A stretch of DNA of 64,000 nt from Actinoplanes missouriensis 431 (GTDB lineage Bacteria > Actinomycetota > Actinomycetes > Mycobacteriales > Micromonosporaceae). The stretch covers positions 2,108,001-2,172,000 of the forward strand of contig NC_017093.1 in the NCBI RefSeq assembly GCF_000284295.1. Reading direction: 5' to 3'. Of this stretch, positions 51,183 to 58,944 are shown one piece after another. The position numbers and the translations under genes were made by a program. Numbering within the stretch: the first letter of the stretch is position 1; every line of letters starts with the position of its first letter. The notes under the pieces were generated by a model that searched no databases, had not been told where the DNA came from, and was given only the letters and a program-made list of their open reading frames with translations.

Positions 51183-51516
51183 CGCCCGGCCCGGCGTACG
51201 GGTTACGGCCGGCCCGGAACTCGGCGGCATCGGCACGCAGCGACTCCGGCGTGAACGTCGTGAACGCCCGCACCAGCCGCGACCGCTCCATCCGGTCGGC
51301 GTGCGAGTCCAGAAGCTTCGCCATCCGATAGCACGCGGCCTGCTCGTCGCCGGTCGGCACGTCGCTGATCCGGTACTGCAGGTCGCAGAGTTCCGCCCAC
51401 TCGTCGGACGACGCCGACCACTCCCGCAGCTGCTCGACCGCCTGCACGATCTTCCTGGCGGGCCACGGGCCGCGCGGATCGTCGGCGGTGAAGACCTGCC
51501 GCCATGCGCCCGTCAC
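51175..51516 (-). CDS. Hypothetical 113-aa protein
   Basis: GTGA-coupled. TGAWRQVFTADDPRGPWPARKIVQAVEQLREWSASSDEWAELCDLQYRISDVPTGDEQAACYRMAKLLDSHADRMERSRLVRAF; helical, unrecognised. Confidence 0.55.
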   Translation of the reverse strand: MTGAWRQVFTADDPRGPWPARKIVQAVEQLREWSASSDEWAELCDLQYRISDVPTGDEQAACYRMAKLLDSHADRMERSRLVRAFTTFTPESLRADAAEFRAGRNPYAGPGGA

Positions 51517-51686
51517 GACGTCACCTCCGGCCGCCACTGGGTGACCTCGGCGACGGTGATGACCGGCTCCGTGTACTCCCGGTTGATGCGGTCGCAGATC
51601 TGCTCGTCCGACCAGTCCGGGTGATTCGCGGCGAACTCCTCCACGATCGTCTTGCCGACCGGGTCACGGCCCACGATGCCGCTCAC
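51513..51686 (-). CDS. Hypothetical 57-aa protein
   Basis: SGIVGRDPVGKTIVEEFAANHPDWSDEQICDRINREYTEPVITVAEVTQWRP; GTGA overlaps on both sides. Possibly a small HTH. Confidence 0.5.
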   Translation of the reverse strand: MSGIVGRDPVGKTIVEEFAANHPDWSDEQICDRINREYTEPVITVAEVTQWRPEVTS

Positions 51687-51940
51687 GCGGTCACCTCCGC
51701 CATCCGCACCGTCCAGCCAGTCCTGCGTTCCGTGTCGGCGCAGCCCAAACCTTCCGGGGACTCGATCAGGTCCAGGTCGGTGGACGACAGCAGCAGCTGC
51801 GGCCGGCGTCCCGAAGGCTCGGGCACGTGCGCGGTCGTCACCAGAACCGGGCGGCCGTCCGAGTCGATGATCTGCAGGGCGGCGCCGTGGCGGATCTGCG
51901 CCAGGTCGGCGGCGGTCAGGGTCAGAGTTCGGGCGTTCAC
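51683..51940 (-). CDS. Hypothetical 85-aa protein
   Basis: NARTLTLTAADLAQIRHGAALQIIDSDGRPVLVTTAHVPEPSGRRPQLLLSSTDLDLIESPEGLG; beta-rich. GTGA-coupled. Confidence 0.5.
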   Translation of the reverse strand: MNARTLTLTAADLAQIRHGAALQIIDSDGRPVLVTTAHVPEPSGRRPQLLLSSTDLDLIESPEGLGCADTERRTGWTVRMAEVTA

Positions 51941-52131
51941 GACAGCGCCTCGATCCGGTCGACCTGGGCGGCGCCGATCAGTGTTGACGGCATTGGCTCG
52001 GCGAGCCCGGCGATGCGTTGCGGGATGCTGAGTTCCAGGTCGACGCCGGCCGTGACATCGGCGGTGGCACGGCCGATGTCGTACTCGTTGGTGTCGACGT
52101 GGCTGCCGTCGACCAAATGGATGCGGATCAT
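51937..52131 (-). CDS. Hypothetical 64-aa protein
   Basis: Ribosome site GAAAGGA. IRIHLVDGSHVDTNEYDIGRATADVTAGVDLELSIPQRIAGLAEPMPSTLIGAAQVDRIEAL; beta-rich. Confidence 0.55.
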   Translation of the reverse strand: MIRIHLVDGSHVDTNEYDIGRATADVTAGVDLELSIPQRIAGLAEPMPSTLIGAAQVDRIEALS

Positions 52132-52151
52132 GCGGTCTTCCTTTCGCCGGG

Positions 52152-52241
52152 GGTGTGACCGGCCACCAAGACCACGAGCACCGGGGAAGCCGCCCTCCGG
52201 GAAGGGTTCGGATGCTCGTGGCCGTGGGAGCCGGTCACACC
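52152..52241. other. 90-bp two-arm dyad, possible structured RNA or terminator
   Basis: GGTGTGACCGGC (52152-52163) pairs with GCCGGTCACACC (52230-52241), and inside it CCACGAGCA (52172-52180) pairs with TGCTCGTGG (52213-52221). The two perfect stems (12 and 9 bp) leave a 32-nt apical loop. It overlaps the last codons of the gene ending at 52235. Confidence 0.65.
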
Positions 52242-52477
52242 GCGGCCGGCTGGTAGGCGTCAGCGACGGTGTCCAGGCACCAGCGCATCCGCTGGGCGGC
52301 CTGCTCGTGGTGTTCGCCGTACTCCTGAGCGAGCAGATCGGCGCAACCATCCACGCCGTGCCGCAGGATCGCCGTCATCACTTCGACCTGCACCTCACGG
52401 GCGGACGGGTGATCCGACGGCTGCAGGTCGGAGACGAACAGAGCCTCGGCGTGCATCACGTCCCAGGTGACGGTCAT
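52235..52477 (-). CDS. Hypothetical 80-aa protein
   Basis: ATGA-coupled. TVTWDVMHAEALFVSDLQPSDHPSAREVQVEVMTAILRHGVDGCADLLAQEYGEHHEQAAQRMRWCL; helical. Confidence 0.5.
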   Translation of the reverse strand: MTVTWDVMHAEALFVSDLQPSDHPSAREVQVEVMTAILRHGVDGCADLLAQEYGEHHEQAAQRMRWCLDTVADAYQPAAV

Positions 52478-52644
52478 GACCGCACCTCCGCCAGGATCAC
52501 CGCAGCGTCGTCGGCGGCGGTCAGGCAGTCGTCGCATTCCAGCTGCCCCGTCTTGGCGTTGAACGACATCAGGCCGCCGCACGGGCAGATCGCGTGTTCG
52601 TCGTCGGGGAACTCCGACACCGGAATCAGGTCGAGGTCTGCCAT
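52474..52644 (-). CDS. Zinc-ribbon-like protein, 56 aa
   Basis: ICPCGGLMSFNAKTGQLECDDCLTAADDAAVI shows CxCG...CxxC ligands. Starts by TAATG overlap with the gene upstream. Confidence 0.5.
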   Translation of the reverse strand: MADLDLIPVSEFPDDEHAICPCGGLMSFNAKTGQLECDDCLTAADDAAVILAEVRS

Positions 52645-53090
52645 TACGCGGTCCTCCGCTCATGCCAGGCCGTCCGCAGCGCCCGAGCCAGGCCGGCGAT
52701 GTTCTTCTGCGACGGCGCGAACGGCAGCCGATCGAGGATGTTCCGCACCTCGGCGTCGGGCACCAAAGTGGCCAGCTCGGTGAGCAGGTCTTGGCGGGCG
52801 TACACGTCCGGGGTGGCTGCCATGCGGTCCAGGACGGGGCCGAGCAGCGGCTCCCACCGAGTTGCGGTGCAGTGGCGCCGTGACAGGTGTCCGGTGGCCA
52901 CGAACTCGGCGTCCGCGATCAGCCGCACAATTTCGGCGACGTCGGTGTCGAGCCGGGCACATTCGCTGCCAGGCTCCGCGGCCGACTCGTCGTACAGGTC
53001 AGCGAGGTGCAGCAGGTGTGAGGCGCGGGCGGCGTCTTCCAGGTGGGGCAGATGCTCGCGGGCGTCCGTGATCTGACGGTCGAGGTCCAT
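52644..53090 (-). CDS. Hypothetical 148-aa helical protein
   Basis: DLDRQITDAREHLPHLEDAARASHLLHLADLYDESAAEPGSECARLDTDVAEIVRLIADAEF...; a second half with PSQKNIAGLARALRTAWHERR. Not recognised. TGATG-coupled. Confidence 0.55.
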   Translation of the reverse strand: MDLDRQITDAREHLPHLEDAARASHLLHLADLYDESAAEPGSECARLDTDVAEIVRLIADAEFVATGHLSRRHCTATRWEPLLGPVLDRMAATPDVYARQDLLTELATLVPDAEVRNILDRLPFAPSQKNIAGLARALRTAWHERRTA

Positions 53091-53251
53091 CACCGCACCC
53101 CCTGCGCGTACCGGCCCATCGGGTGACCCTCAACCCAGGCGGGAACCTCATCGCGCCAGGCTTTCTCGTACGCGGCGGCCCGCGACGTGTCCCACGGGTT
53201 ACCGGTCGATCGGTGCAGCAGCCGGGCCACCAGCGCGGTCAGGGCGGTCAT
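53090..53251 (-). CDS. Hypothetical 53-aa protein
   Basis: TALTALVARLLHRSTGNPWDTSRAAAYEKAWRDEVPAWVEGHPMGRYAQG; ATGA-coupled. Confidence 0.45.
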   Translation of the reverse strand: MTALTALVARLLHRSTGNPWDTSRAAAYEKAWRDEVPAWVEGHPMGRYAQGVR

Positions 53252-53469
53252 GACGTCACCGTCTGACGGTTGCGGCGCCGCACGATCACGTCCGGGTCCC
53301 CGTCACGGTCCTCGCCGTTCCACACCCAGATCTCGTGGACCGGTTTCGGATGCGGCAGCGCGGCGAACGCCCGAGCGAAATCATCAGCGCTGGCGAACCG
53401 GCCGGTGAAGTCACAGCCGACCGTCGCGGCCGTGCCGTCGTGGATCAGCTTGTACGCGTACGCGATCAT
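53248..53469 (-). CDS. Tandem paralogue C, 73 aa
   Basis: IAYAYKLIHDGTAATVGCDFTGRFASADDFARAFAALPHPKPVHEIWVWNGEDRDGDPDVIVRRRN; alpha/beta. Related to 53469-53666 in overall plan and in the EI(W/F)VWxG...D...(V/A)VxR end. TGATG-coupled. Confidence 0.55.
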   Translation of the reverse strand: MIAYAYKLIHDGTAATVGCDFTGRFASADDFARAFAALPHPKPVHEIWVWNGEDRDGDPDVIVRRRNRQTVTS

Positions 53470-53666
53470 CACGCCACCTGCCGTACGACAGCGTCCGGGG
53501 CACGGTCGGTGTCACGGCCCTCCCACACGAAGATCTCGTCGGTGGGCTGGTTCGGTTCCAGCCGGAACAGTTCCTCACCGAACCGCTCGGCAGTCACCCC
53601 GGAGTCGAACTCGCCGCGATGCCACTCCTCGCCGAGGAACCGGTAGGCGAACGTTTTGACGCTCAC
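53469..53666 (-). CDS. Tandem paralogue D, 65 aa
   Basis: SVKTFAYRFLGEEWHRGEFDSGVTAERFGEELFRLEPNQPTDEIFVWEGRDTDRAPDAVVRQVA, a diverged copy of paralogue C. GTGA-coupled. Confidence 0.55.
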   Translation of the reverse strand: MSVKTFAYRFLGEEWHRGEFDSGVTAERFGEELFRLEPNQPTDEIFVWEGRDTDRAPDAVVRQVA

Positions 53667-53872
53667 GGCGTCACCTCTACGTCGAAAGCGGTGATCGCTT
53701 CGAAAGAAACCCGGGTCCGGCCCTGGTCGGCGTTGAACTCGATGTCCCCGTGGCGGCGACCCGACACCCACTCGTCGCGTTTGCGGGTGAAGAACTCGGC
53801 GAGCTGCTCACCGACGCCGCCGGTCAGCGTGGTCTCGGTGCTGTCGTGCACGATCCGAGCAACGATCTGCAT
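53663..53872 (-). CDS. Hypothetical 69-aa protein
   Basis: Ribosome site GGAGGGA. QIVARIVHDSTETTLTGGVGEQLAEFFTRKRDEWVSGRRHGDIEFNADQGRTRVSFEAITAFDVEV. It may be a distant third copy of the paralogue C/D fold. Confidence 0.5.
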   Translation of the reverse strand: MQIVARIVHDSTETTLTGGVGEQLAEFFTRKRDEWVSGRRHGDIEFNADQGRTRVSFEAITAFDVEVTP

Positions 53873-53874
53873 GG

Positions 53875-54057
53875 TCAGTCCCTCCGTTCGGTGGTGCGGT
53901 GCCGGTAGATACCAAGCGACTGCCGGATGGCTTCGTCGTCGGCGACCTTTCGCGACGGCCGGCTGCGGCGGGCCTGACCGTTTAAGCCGGCGACCATCGC
54001 CTCGAACTCGAAGTCGTCGAAGCCGCCGGTCGGCGGGGCGAGCGTGGGCGTGGACAT
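53875..54057 (-). CDS. Hypothetical 60-aa protein
   Basis: STPTLAPPTGGFDDFEFEAMVAGLNGQARRSRPSRKVADDEAIRQSLGIYRHR; basic C-terminal half. TGATG-coupled, with GAGGAG upstream. Confidence 0.5.
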   Translation of the reverse strand: MSTPTLAPPTGGFDDFEFEAMVAGLNGQARRSRPSRKVADDEAIRQSLGIYRHRTTERRD

Positions 54058-54227
54058 CACAGGCACTCCTCGTCAAGGTCGTTACGGGGTTCGTAGGTGG
54101 CGACACCAACCGCGATCCGGGTATCGACCGTCAGCACGGCGGTCAGGTCGTCGGGTGTGTCGTCGTCGTGGACGTCCAGCCACAGGTCCAGCAGGACGTC
54201 ATCGGTGGCGACAGCGGGGGAGGTCAT
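54057..54227 (-). CDS. Hypothetical 56-aa acidic protein
   Basis: TSPAVATDDVLLDLWLDVHDDDTPDDLTAVLTVDTRIAVGVATYEPRNDLDEECL; ATGA-coupled. Strongly acidic, like a DNA-mimic or partner peptide, but that is speculation. Confidence 0.45.
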   Translation of the reverse strand: MTSPAVATDDVLLDLWLDVHDDDTPDDLTAVLTVDTRIAVGVATYEPRNDLDEECL

Positions 54228-54460
54228 CGCAGTGCCTGCCGGCCCCGGTCGGTGGCCTCGACCGGCCCGTCCTTGCCGGGCATCCCGCCCGCCAGGTAGC
54301 CGTTACGCATGAGCGCGCCGATCCGGATCCGGGTGTCCTCGTCGACCGGACGGCCGCGCAGCAGGAACATCGACTCGGCGGGCACCAAGTGCCCGTAGGC
54401 CAGGCCACCTGCGTCGGCGGCCTCGATCAGCATCAGATCGAAAATGCAGAGCATGGTCAT
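54224..54460 (-). CDS. Winged-helix-like protein, 78 aa
   Basis: LCIFDLMLIEAADAGGLAYGHLVPAESMFLLRGRPVDEDTRIRIGALMRNGYLAGGMPGKDGPVEATDRGRQAL has helix-helix-helix-wing order with a MarR-like last helix. ATGA-coupled. Confidence 0.55.
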   Translation of the reverse strand: MTMLCIFDLMLIEAADAGGLAYGHLVPAESMFLLRGRPVDEDTRIRIGALMRNGYLAGGMPGKDGPVEATDRGRQALR

Positions 54461-54840
54461 CGGATGGCCTCATCGAGGTGCAGGATCACGCTGCCGTAGC
54501 GGCGGTCCCAGGTGGCGTGCAAACCGTTCGTGGTGAACGCGTCGACCAGCAGATCGGCGAGGTCGGGGTGCCGGTGGTTGAACGCGAAGTACACGACGTC
54601 CACGGGGCGCCGGGTTTCGCGGTGCAGGAACACGTGCTCGTCGTCGGACACCACACCGCCGAGCTCGTCGGAGCCGGGGCAGGCACCCACCCAGCGCGGG
54701 TTACCGGCGGCGTGCTTGAGGTGCGAGTTCAGGTCGTCTTCGCCGACGATGCTGGAACCGGACCGGTCCACGTTGACGGCGATACCGGCCTGTCGCAGGG
54801 AGTCGACGGCGGTCGTGAACCGCTTCGCGTTGGTGGTCAT
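54457..54840 (-). CDS. Hypothetical 127-aa protein
   Basis: AKRFTTAVDSLRQAGIAVNVDRSGSSIVGEDDLNSHLKHAAGNPRWVGACPGSDELGGVVSDDEHVFLHRETRRPVDVVYFAFNHRHPDLADLLVDAF; alpha/beta, unrecognised. Begins at the overlap with the next gene's stop (TGATG). Confidence 0.55.
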   Translation of the reverse strand: MTTNAKRFTTAVDSLRQAGIAVNVDRSGSSIVGEDDLNSHLKHAAGNPRWVGACPGSDELGGVVSDDEHVFLHRETRRPVDVVYFAFNHRHPDLADLLVDAFTTNGLHATWDRRYGSVILHLDEAIR

Positions 54841-55310
54841 CAGACGTCACCGCTCGCGGCGCGAATTTCCTCGAGCACCTTGCGGCGCTCGTCTTCGCGG
54901 GCGTTCACGATCTCTGCGGCCCGCTGCCGGGCGGCCTCGTCCAGCCACCGCTGCCGGGCCTGCTCGTTGTAGGCGTCGATCTGCTCGGCGAGGCTGTCAT
55001 CACCGGCGTCGACCCCGAGCTTGTCTCGGAGAACAGCGATGTCGGCGGGGTCAGCGCCGGCGCGGGTCAGGATCCGCAGCCGGACCTGGTGCCGGTAGTT
55101 GATGCGCCACCGCGCCTGGTCGGGATCTGTGACGAACACGGTGGCGTACCCGCCGCCGCTGGGGGTGTGGGTGGTGCTGTAGCCGAGTGCTGCGGCCAGG
55201 TCGTCGAGTTCGTTGCCGGGGTGGTAGTCGAAACCGTCGGTGGCGATCAGGTATGCGGCACCGGTGGCGGCGTGGATGCGGCCGAGAAGGGCACCGAGGT
55301 CGGTGTTCAC
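54840..55310 (-). CDS. Hypothetical 156-aa protein with long C-terminal helix
   Basis: N-terminal alpha/beta part (TDLGALLGRIHAATGAAYLIATDGFDYHPGNELDDLAAALGYS) and a helix from about 108 on (LAEQIDAYNEQARQRWLDEAARQRAAEIVNAREDERRKVLEEIRAA), likely a coiled coil. GTGA-coupled. Confidence 0.55.
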   Translation of the reverse strand: MNTDLGALLGRIHAATGAAYLIATDGFDYHPGNELDDLAAALGYSTTHTPSGGGYATVFVTDPDQARWRINYRHQVRLRILTRAGADPADIAVLRDKLGVDAGDDSLAEQIDAYNEQARQRWLDEAARQRAAEIVNAREDERRKVLEEIRAASGDV

Positions 55311-55552
55311 GACGCCACCTCGATGCCGTAGTGGGCGAGCATCAGGTCCACGTCTCGGGCCGTCCGGTCGTCGAGCTCGTCGACCTCGATCGCCGCCAGC
55401 TGGTCGAACGCCGTCTGGTCACGGACGGAACCGTCCGGGTTGAGGGCGTCGATGACGAGGGCGTGGACCGGGCCGATCGACCTGAGAAGCTGCTCCGCCT
55501 CGGCGGGGCTCAGTTCGTAGTCGGCGGGAGCGCGGAGTTGTGCGGTGTGCAC
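55307..55552 (-). CDS. Hypothetical 81-aa protein, operon head
   Basis: Strong ribosome site AGGAGG. HTAQLRAPADYELSPAEAEQLLRSIGPVHALVIDALNPDGSVRDQTAFDQLAAIEVDELDDRTARDVDLMLAHYG; helical. First gene of a leftward chain that runs to about 52.2 kb. Confidence 0.55.
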   Translation of the reverse strand: MHTAQLRAPADYELSPAEAEQLLRSIGPVHALVIDALNPDGSVRDQTAFDQLAAIEVDELDDRTARDVDLMLAHYGIEVAS

Positions 55553-55574
55553 GGGATGCCTCCTGGGAGGTATT

Positions 55575-55618
55575 CCGGCCGGGGCAGGGGAACCGATCGC
55601 GCCTGCTTGCCCGGCCGG
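55575..55618. terminator. Hairpin terminator
   Basis: CCGGCCGGG and CCCGGCCGG, 9-bp perfect arms around a 26-nt loop, upstream of the operon starting at 55552. Confidence 0.75.
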
Positions 55619-55640
55619 GAGCTTCGGAAAGGTGCCGCAG

Positions 55641-55979
55641 TCAGCGGCGGGCAAGCGCAAAAAGCGCGGCGCGAACAACAGCCAGACCGTGGCGGAGAGC
55701 CGCAGCCGGCGAGAGAGTGACCGAACGCTGGGCGAGTCCGCCCTGCCGGTGGTCGGTGTACGTGATGTCGACGAGGGTTCCCTCGGACGTGCCATCCGCG
55801 GCGTCGTGACGAACCACGTCGACACCGATGAACTCGTCGGGGCCGCCCTCGGCGGACAGGACCCCGAGGTGGAACCGTTCGCCGTTGTCGGCGGCGGCGC
55901 AGTACAGGCCGCCACACCACGGATGGATGCAGGGGGTCGACGGAGGTGCGGTCACTACGACGTCGTTACCATGCGACAT
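55641..55979 (-). CDS. Hypothetical 112-aa protein
   Basis: STPCIHPWCGGLYCAAADNGERFHLGVLSAEGGPDEFIGVDVVRH...VDITYTDHRQGGLAQRSVTLSPAAALRHGLAVVRAALFAL. The P-WC...C start recalls the actinobacterial DUF6907 type, which I cannot confirm. It ends at the hairpin and starts a short transcript. Confidence 0.55.
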   Translation of the reverse strand: MSHGNDVVVTAPPSTPCIHPWCGGLYCAAADNGERFHLGVLSAEGGPDEFIGVDVVRHDAADGTSEGTLVDITYTDHRQGGLAQRSVTLSPAAALRHGLAVVRAALFALARR

Positions 55980-56271
55980 GGAGACGCCTTCCTTCTCTTA
56001 GCGGTGGAGTGGGTGCTCCGTAGGCCCCTGGGCTGGCGTTGCAGTCGCCGTTGCCTGGGGGCCGCCTTATTGGTTCCGTTGCTCCCCTGCGCTGGGCGTT
56101 TAGACCCTTGCGCTTCGGCTTGTTTAGGGGGCTAACTCAGCACATCACAGCCCCTTGGCGGCGTCAAGGATTCTGGCCAATATCGTTTAGTGGGGTATCG
56201 CGCCTAGCGTTTGTAGGTATAAACGTGACTACACTGAGCCCGCCCCTTACACGGACGGAGACACCCGGCGC
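55980..56271. other. 292-bp divergent promoter region
   Basis: No gene. It holds GTTTGTAGGTATAAAC (about 56208-56223), a short inverted sequence near the presumed promoter of the HTH gene at 56272, and several CCCCT/GGGGC runs near 56010-56140. Confidence 0.45.
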
Positions 56272-57111
56272 ATGGAAGACCCCGGCACCCTCGCCAACAT
56301 CGAAGACCCGCGCCAGCGGGCCACAGCCGCCCACGCCCTCATCGAGGACTACCAGGCGGCCATCGGCGAACTGTCACGCATGCGCCGAGACGCCCTCGAA
56401 GAACTCCTCGCCGGCGACATGACCCAAACCCAGCTCGCCGACATGCTCGGCGTCACCCGCGGGCGTGTCTCCCAGCTCCTGTCCGCCGGCACACGCGCCG
56501 AACGGGCATTCCTCGGCACGGGCAGCGTCACCATCGCCCTCGGCGGCAAGCATGAGGCAGGGAAAGACAAGCCCGGCGCCGTGGTGTCCGCCGAAGCGAT
56601 GGCCGCCTACGAGCGGTTGGCGGAGCTTGCCCGCACTCTCGGCCTCAAAGCCGACTACGAAGTAGTGCCGCCGCCTGGGTTCGTCAAACTGAACCGGCCC
56701 AACCTGATCGTCGCCTGCGGACCCCGGCTGTCGCCGCTCGTACAGCAGCTCCTCGAGTCCGACAACAACATTCAGTTCGCCAAAGATGCGGACGGGTGGC
56801 ACCTCGTCGAACTACAGACTCGGACCGTGCATCGCTCGCCGAGCGACGGCGGCCGCAACGCTGACATCGCCTACATCGGCCGGCTTCCCCGACCCGACGG
56901 CAAAGGCACGTTCCTCTACATGGCAGGCATCCACGCCATCGGCACAGCGGGCGCCGCGCACTTCATCGAACACAACCTTGCTGACCTGCACAAGGAAACC
57001 AAGGGCCGCCGCTTCTCCATGGTCATCCGCTGCGAGTTCGATCCCGAGACACGACAAATCACTGGCAGCGAACGCCTGTCCCCGATCTACCGGCAAGACG
57101 GTGCGGCATAG
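56272..57111 (+). CDS. HTH regulator with uncharacterised C-terminal sensor domain
   Basis: 279 residues. HTH near residues 45-70 (MTQTQLADMLGVTRGRVSQLLSAG), then a ~170-residue domain starting RPNLIVACGPRLSPLVQQLLESDNNIQFAKDADGWHLVE and including DIAYIGRLPRPDGKGTFLYMAGIHAIGTAGAAHFIEHNLADL. Similar proteins occur in Streptomyces but I know no function. Followed at 66 bp by a PP2C-like phosphatase gene on the same strand, so they probably work together. Confidence 0.65.
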   Translation: MEDPGTLANIEDPRQRATAAHALIEDYQAAIGELSRMRRDALEELLAGDMTQTQLADMLGVTRGRVSQLLSAGTRAERAFLGTGSVTIALGGKHEAGKDKPGAVVSAEAMAAYERLAELARTLGLKADYEVVPPPGFVKLNRPNLIVACGPRLSPLVQQLLESDNNIQFAKDADGWHLVELQTRTVHRSPSDGGRNADIAYIGRLPRPDGKGTFLYMAGIHAIGTAGAAHFIEHNLADLHKETKGRRFSMVIRCEFDPETRQITGSERLSPIYRQDGAA

Positions 57112-57177
57112 TGAAACCAGCCGTGCCGGCGCCACCAAACCGGGACGCCTCGTTGAAGAAGCGTGAGGACGACTGAC

Positions 57178-57999
57178 GTGCGCGCAATGCTCGCCACCGA
57201 GCCCGGCAACCCCGACAAGCCCAACGAAGACTGGGCGCTCGTCTCACCGGGCCTTGCTGTCGTCCTCGACGGCGCCACCGCCCGCACCGACACCGGCTGC
57301 GTTCACGGTGTCGCCTGGTTCGCGCACCAGCTCGGCGCCGCCATCGTCGCCAATGCAGCCGTCCGCGCCGCGAACCTCGCCGGATGCCTCGCGTCCGCCA
57401 TAGACCGTGTTGCCAGCCTGCATCCGCAATGCGACCTCAACCATCCCGGCACACCGTCCGCCGCTGTCGGCATCATCCGCATCCACGGCAACGAACTCGA
57501 ATACCTCGTCCTCAGTGACATCTCCATCTGCCTCGCCACGCGCGAAGGCGGGCGGCAGGTCATCACCGACAGCCGGGTCAGCGCCACCGCCCGCCGCGTA
57601 CGAACCGAACTCGCGAACCTTGCCATCGGCAGCGACGAGCAAGCCGAAGCGCTGCTGCGCATGAAACGGGCCGAACTCGCCGCCCGGAACCGGCCCGGCG
57701 GCTACTGGGTGGCAGCCAACGACCCGACCGCGGCAGAGCATGCCATCACCGGCGCGGTGCCGCTACGCACCATCGAAGACCTCGTCGTCCTGACCGACGG
57801 CGCCGCCCGGATCGTCGATCCGTTTGGGCTGATGAACTGGAACGAGTTCGTTGAATCGCTGCGCGACCAAGGGCCAACGGAACTCCTCCGGAGAGTCCGC
57901 GAAGCCGAGGCCAAAGACCCCGACGGGCAGCGTTGGCCGCGCAACAAACGCAGCGACGACGCCACCATCCTGCACCTCAGCGACATTCCCCGCGGGTAA
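57178..57999 (+). CDS. PP2C-family protein phosphatase-like protein
   Basis: 273 residues. Seen: NEDWAL and VVLDGAT metal-binding motifs near the N-terminus, LVVLTDGAARIVDPFG, and DDATILHLSD at the end, the usual PP2C order. Likely a soluble Ser/Thr phosphatase. GTG 57178 has GAGGA 7 nt upstream. No kinase gene is present in the window; the partner may be a host kinase or the neighbouring HTH protein. Confidence 0.75.
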   Translation: MRAMLATEPGNPDKPNEDWALVSPGLAVVLDGATARTDTGCVHGVAWFAHQLGAAIVANAAVRAANLAGCLASAIDRVASLHPQCDLNHPGTPSAAVGIIRIHGNELEYLVLSDISICLATREGGRQVITDSRVSATARRVRTELANLAIGSDEQAEALLRMKRAELAARNRPGGYWVAANDPTAAEHAITGAVPLRTIEDLVVLTDGAARIVDPFGLMNWNEFVESLRDQGPTELLRRVREAEAKDPDGQRWPRNKRSDDATILHLSDIPRG

Positions 58000-58104
58000 G
58001 GGCAGCGTTACCGCCGCTCACAATGCCCTGGTGCGGGATCCCTAGCAATCATGCGATCCTAGACTCCGGGCTTGACACCGGGCCCGATGAGACCAGGGAC
58101 CCGC

Positions 58105-58944
58105 ATGAACAACCCCGACCTGCAGCAGTGGCTCCTCGCACCCGACGGCATCGCCACCCGCCTCCGTGCGCTGCGCGGCAACACCAGAGGAACGGTGATC
58201 GCCGAAGCGGCCGGCATGCGCACGTCGAAGCTGTCAAAGCTCGAACTCGCCCAGCAGGAACCGACCGCCGACGACATTCGAGCCATCGTCGCGGCCGCCG
58301 GACAGCCAAAGCGGGTCGCCGACGAACTCGTGGCGAAGCTGGCCGAGAAGCCGCAGGTTCGCAGTTCGGCGCGGGTGAGCCGGTTCGGGCAGGCCGCCAG
58401 CCAGCAACGCCTTAACGCGCTGCTCGCCAAGAGCAGCCACGTCAGGTTGTTCGACGCCACCTACCTGCCCCGGCCGATGCAAATCCCTGAGTACGCGGCT
58501 GCCGTTCTTGAGGCTGCAGGCCGGCTACGGGGCATCACCGACAGCCCAACGCAGGCAGCTGCCGCACTCGCGGCCTCATCGCAGTACCTGTACGAACCCA
58601 GCCGCACATTCGAGATCGTCATCGCCGAACCGGCCCTGCAATGGGCGGTCCTTCCGGTGGCTGGCATGCGCATCCAACTGGAGCGGGTCCTCGACCTGGC
58701 GCGGCTGCCGAACGTCGACCTGCGAGTCCTGCCACTCCGCCAGCCCGGCATCGTTCCGCCGCCCTACGGGTTCGGTCTCGTAGACGGCGCTGGCTACACC
58801 GACGGCCTTGAAGGGCTAGACGACCTCGCCGATGTGCGGCTTGCCGGTCACATCGAGGCGATGGGCCGCCTCGCAGAGGCATCGGCGGCTGGCAAGGAAG
58901 CCAGCAATCTGATCAGGGAAGCGCTCAGGAGGCTCGCGGCATGA
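58105..58944 (+). CDS. XRE-HTH regulator with DUF5753
   Basis: 279 residues. N-terminal XRE helix-turn-helix (about 15-70, TVIAEAAGMRTSKLSKLELAQQEPTADDIRAIVAAAG) and a DUF5753 domain (about 100-275: VRLFDATYLPRPMQIPEYAAAVLEAAG...SRTFEIVIAEPALQWAVLP...LPNVDLRVLPL). Typical of actinomycete XRE regulators that travel with a DUF397 partner; here the partner is a hydrolase instead. ATG 58105 chosen for GGGA upstream; 58087 is an alternative. Overlaps the next gene by 4 bp (ATGA). Confidence 0.8.
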   Translation: MNNPDLQQWLLAPDGIATRLRALRGNTRGTVIAEAAGMRTSKLSKLELAQQEPTADDIRAIVAAAGQPKRVADELVAKLAEKPQVRSSARVSRFGQAASQQRLNALLAKSSHVRLFDATYLPRPMQIPEYAAAVLEAAGRLRGITDSPTQAAAALAASSQYLYEPSRTFEIVIAEPALQWAVLPVAGMRIQLERVLDLARLPNVDLRVLPLRQPGIVPPPYGFGLVDGAGYTDGLEGLDDLADVRLAGHIEAMGRLAEASAAGKEASNLIREALRRLAA

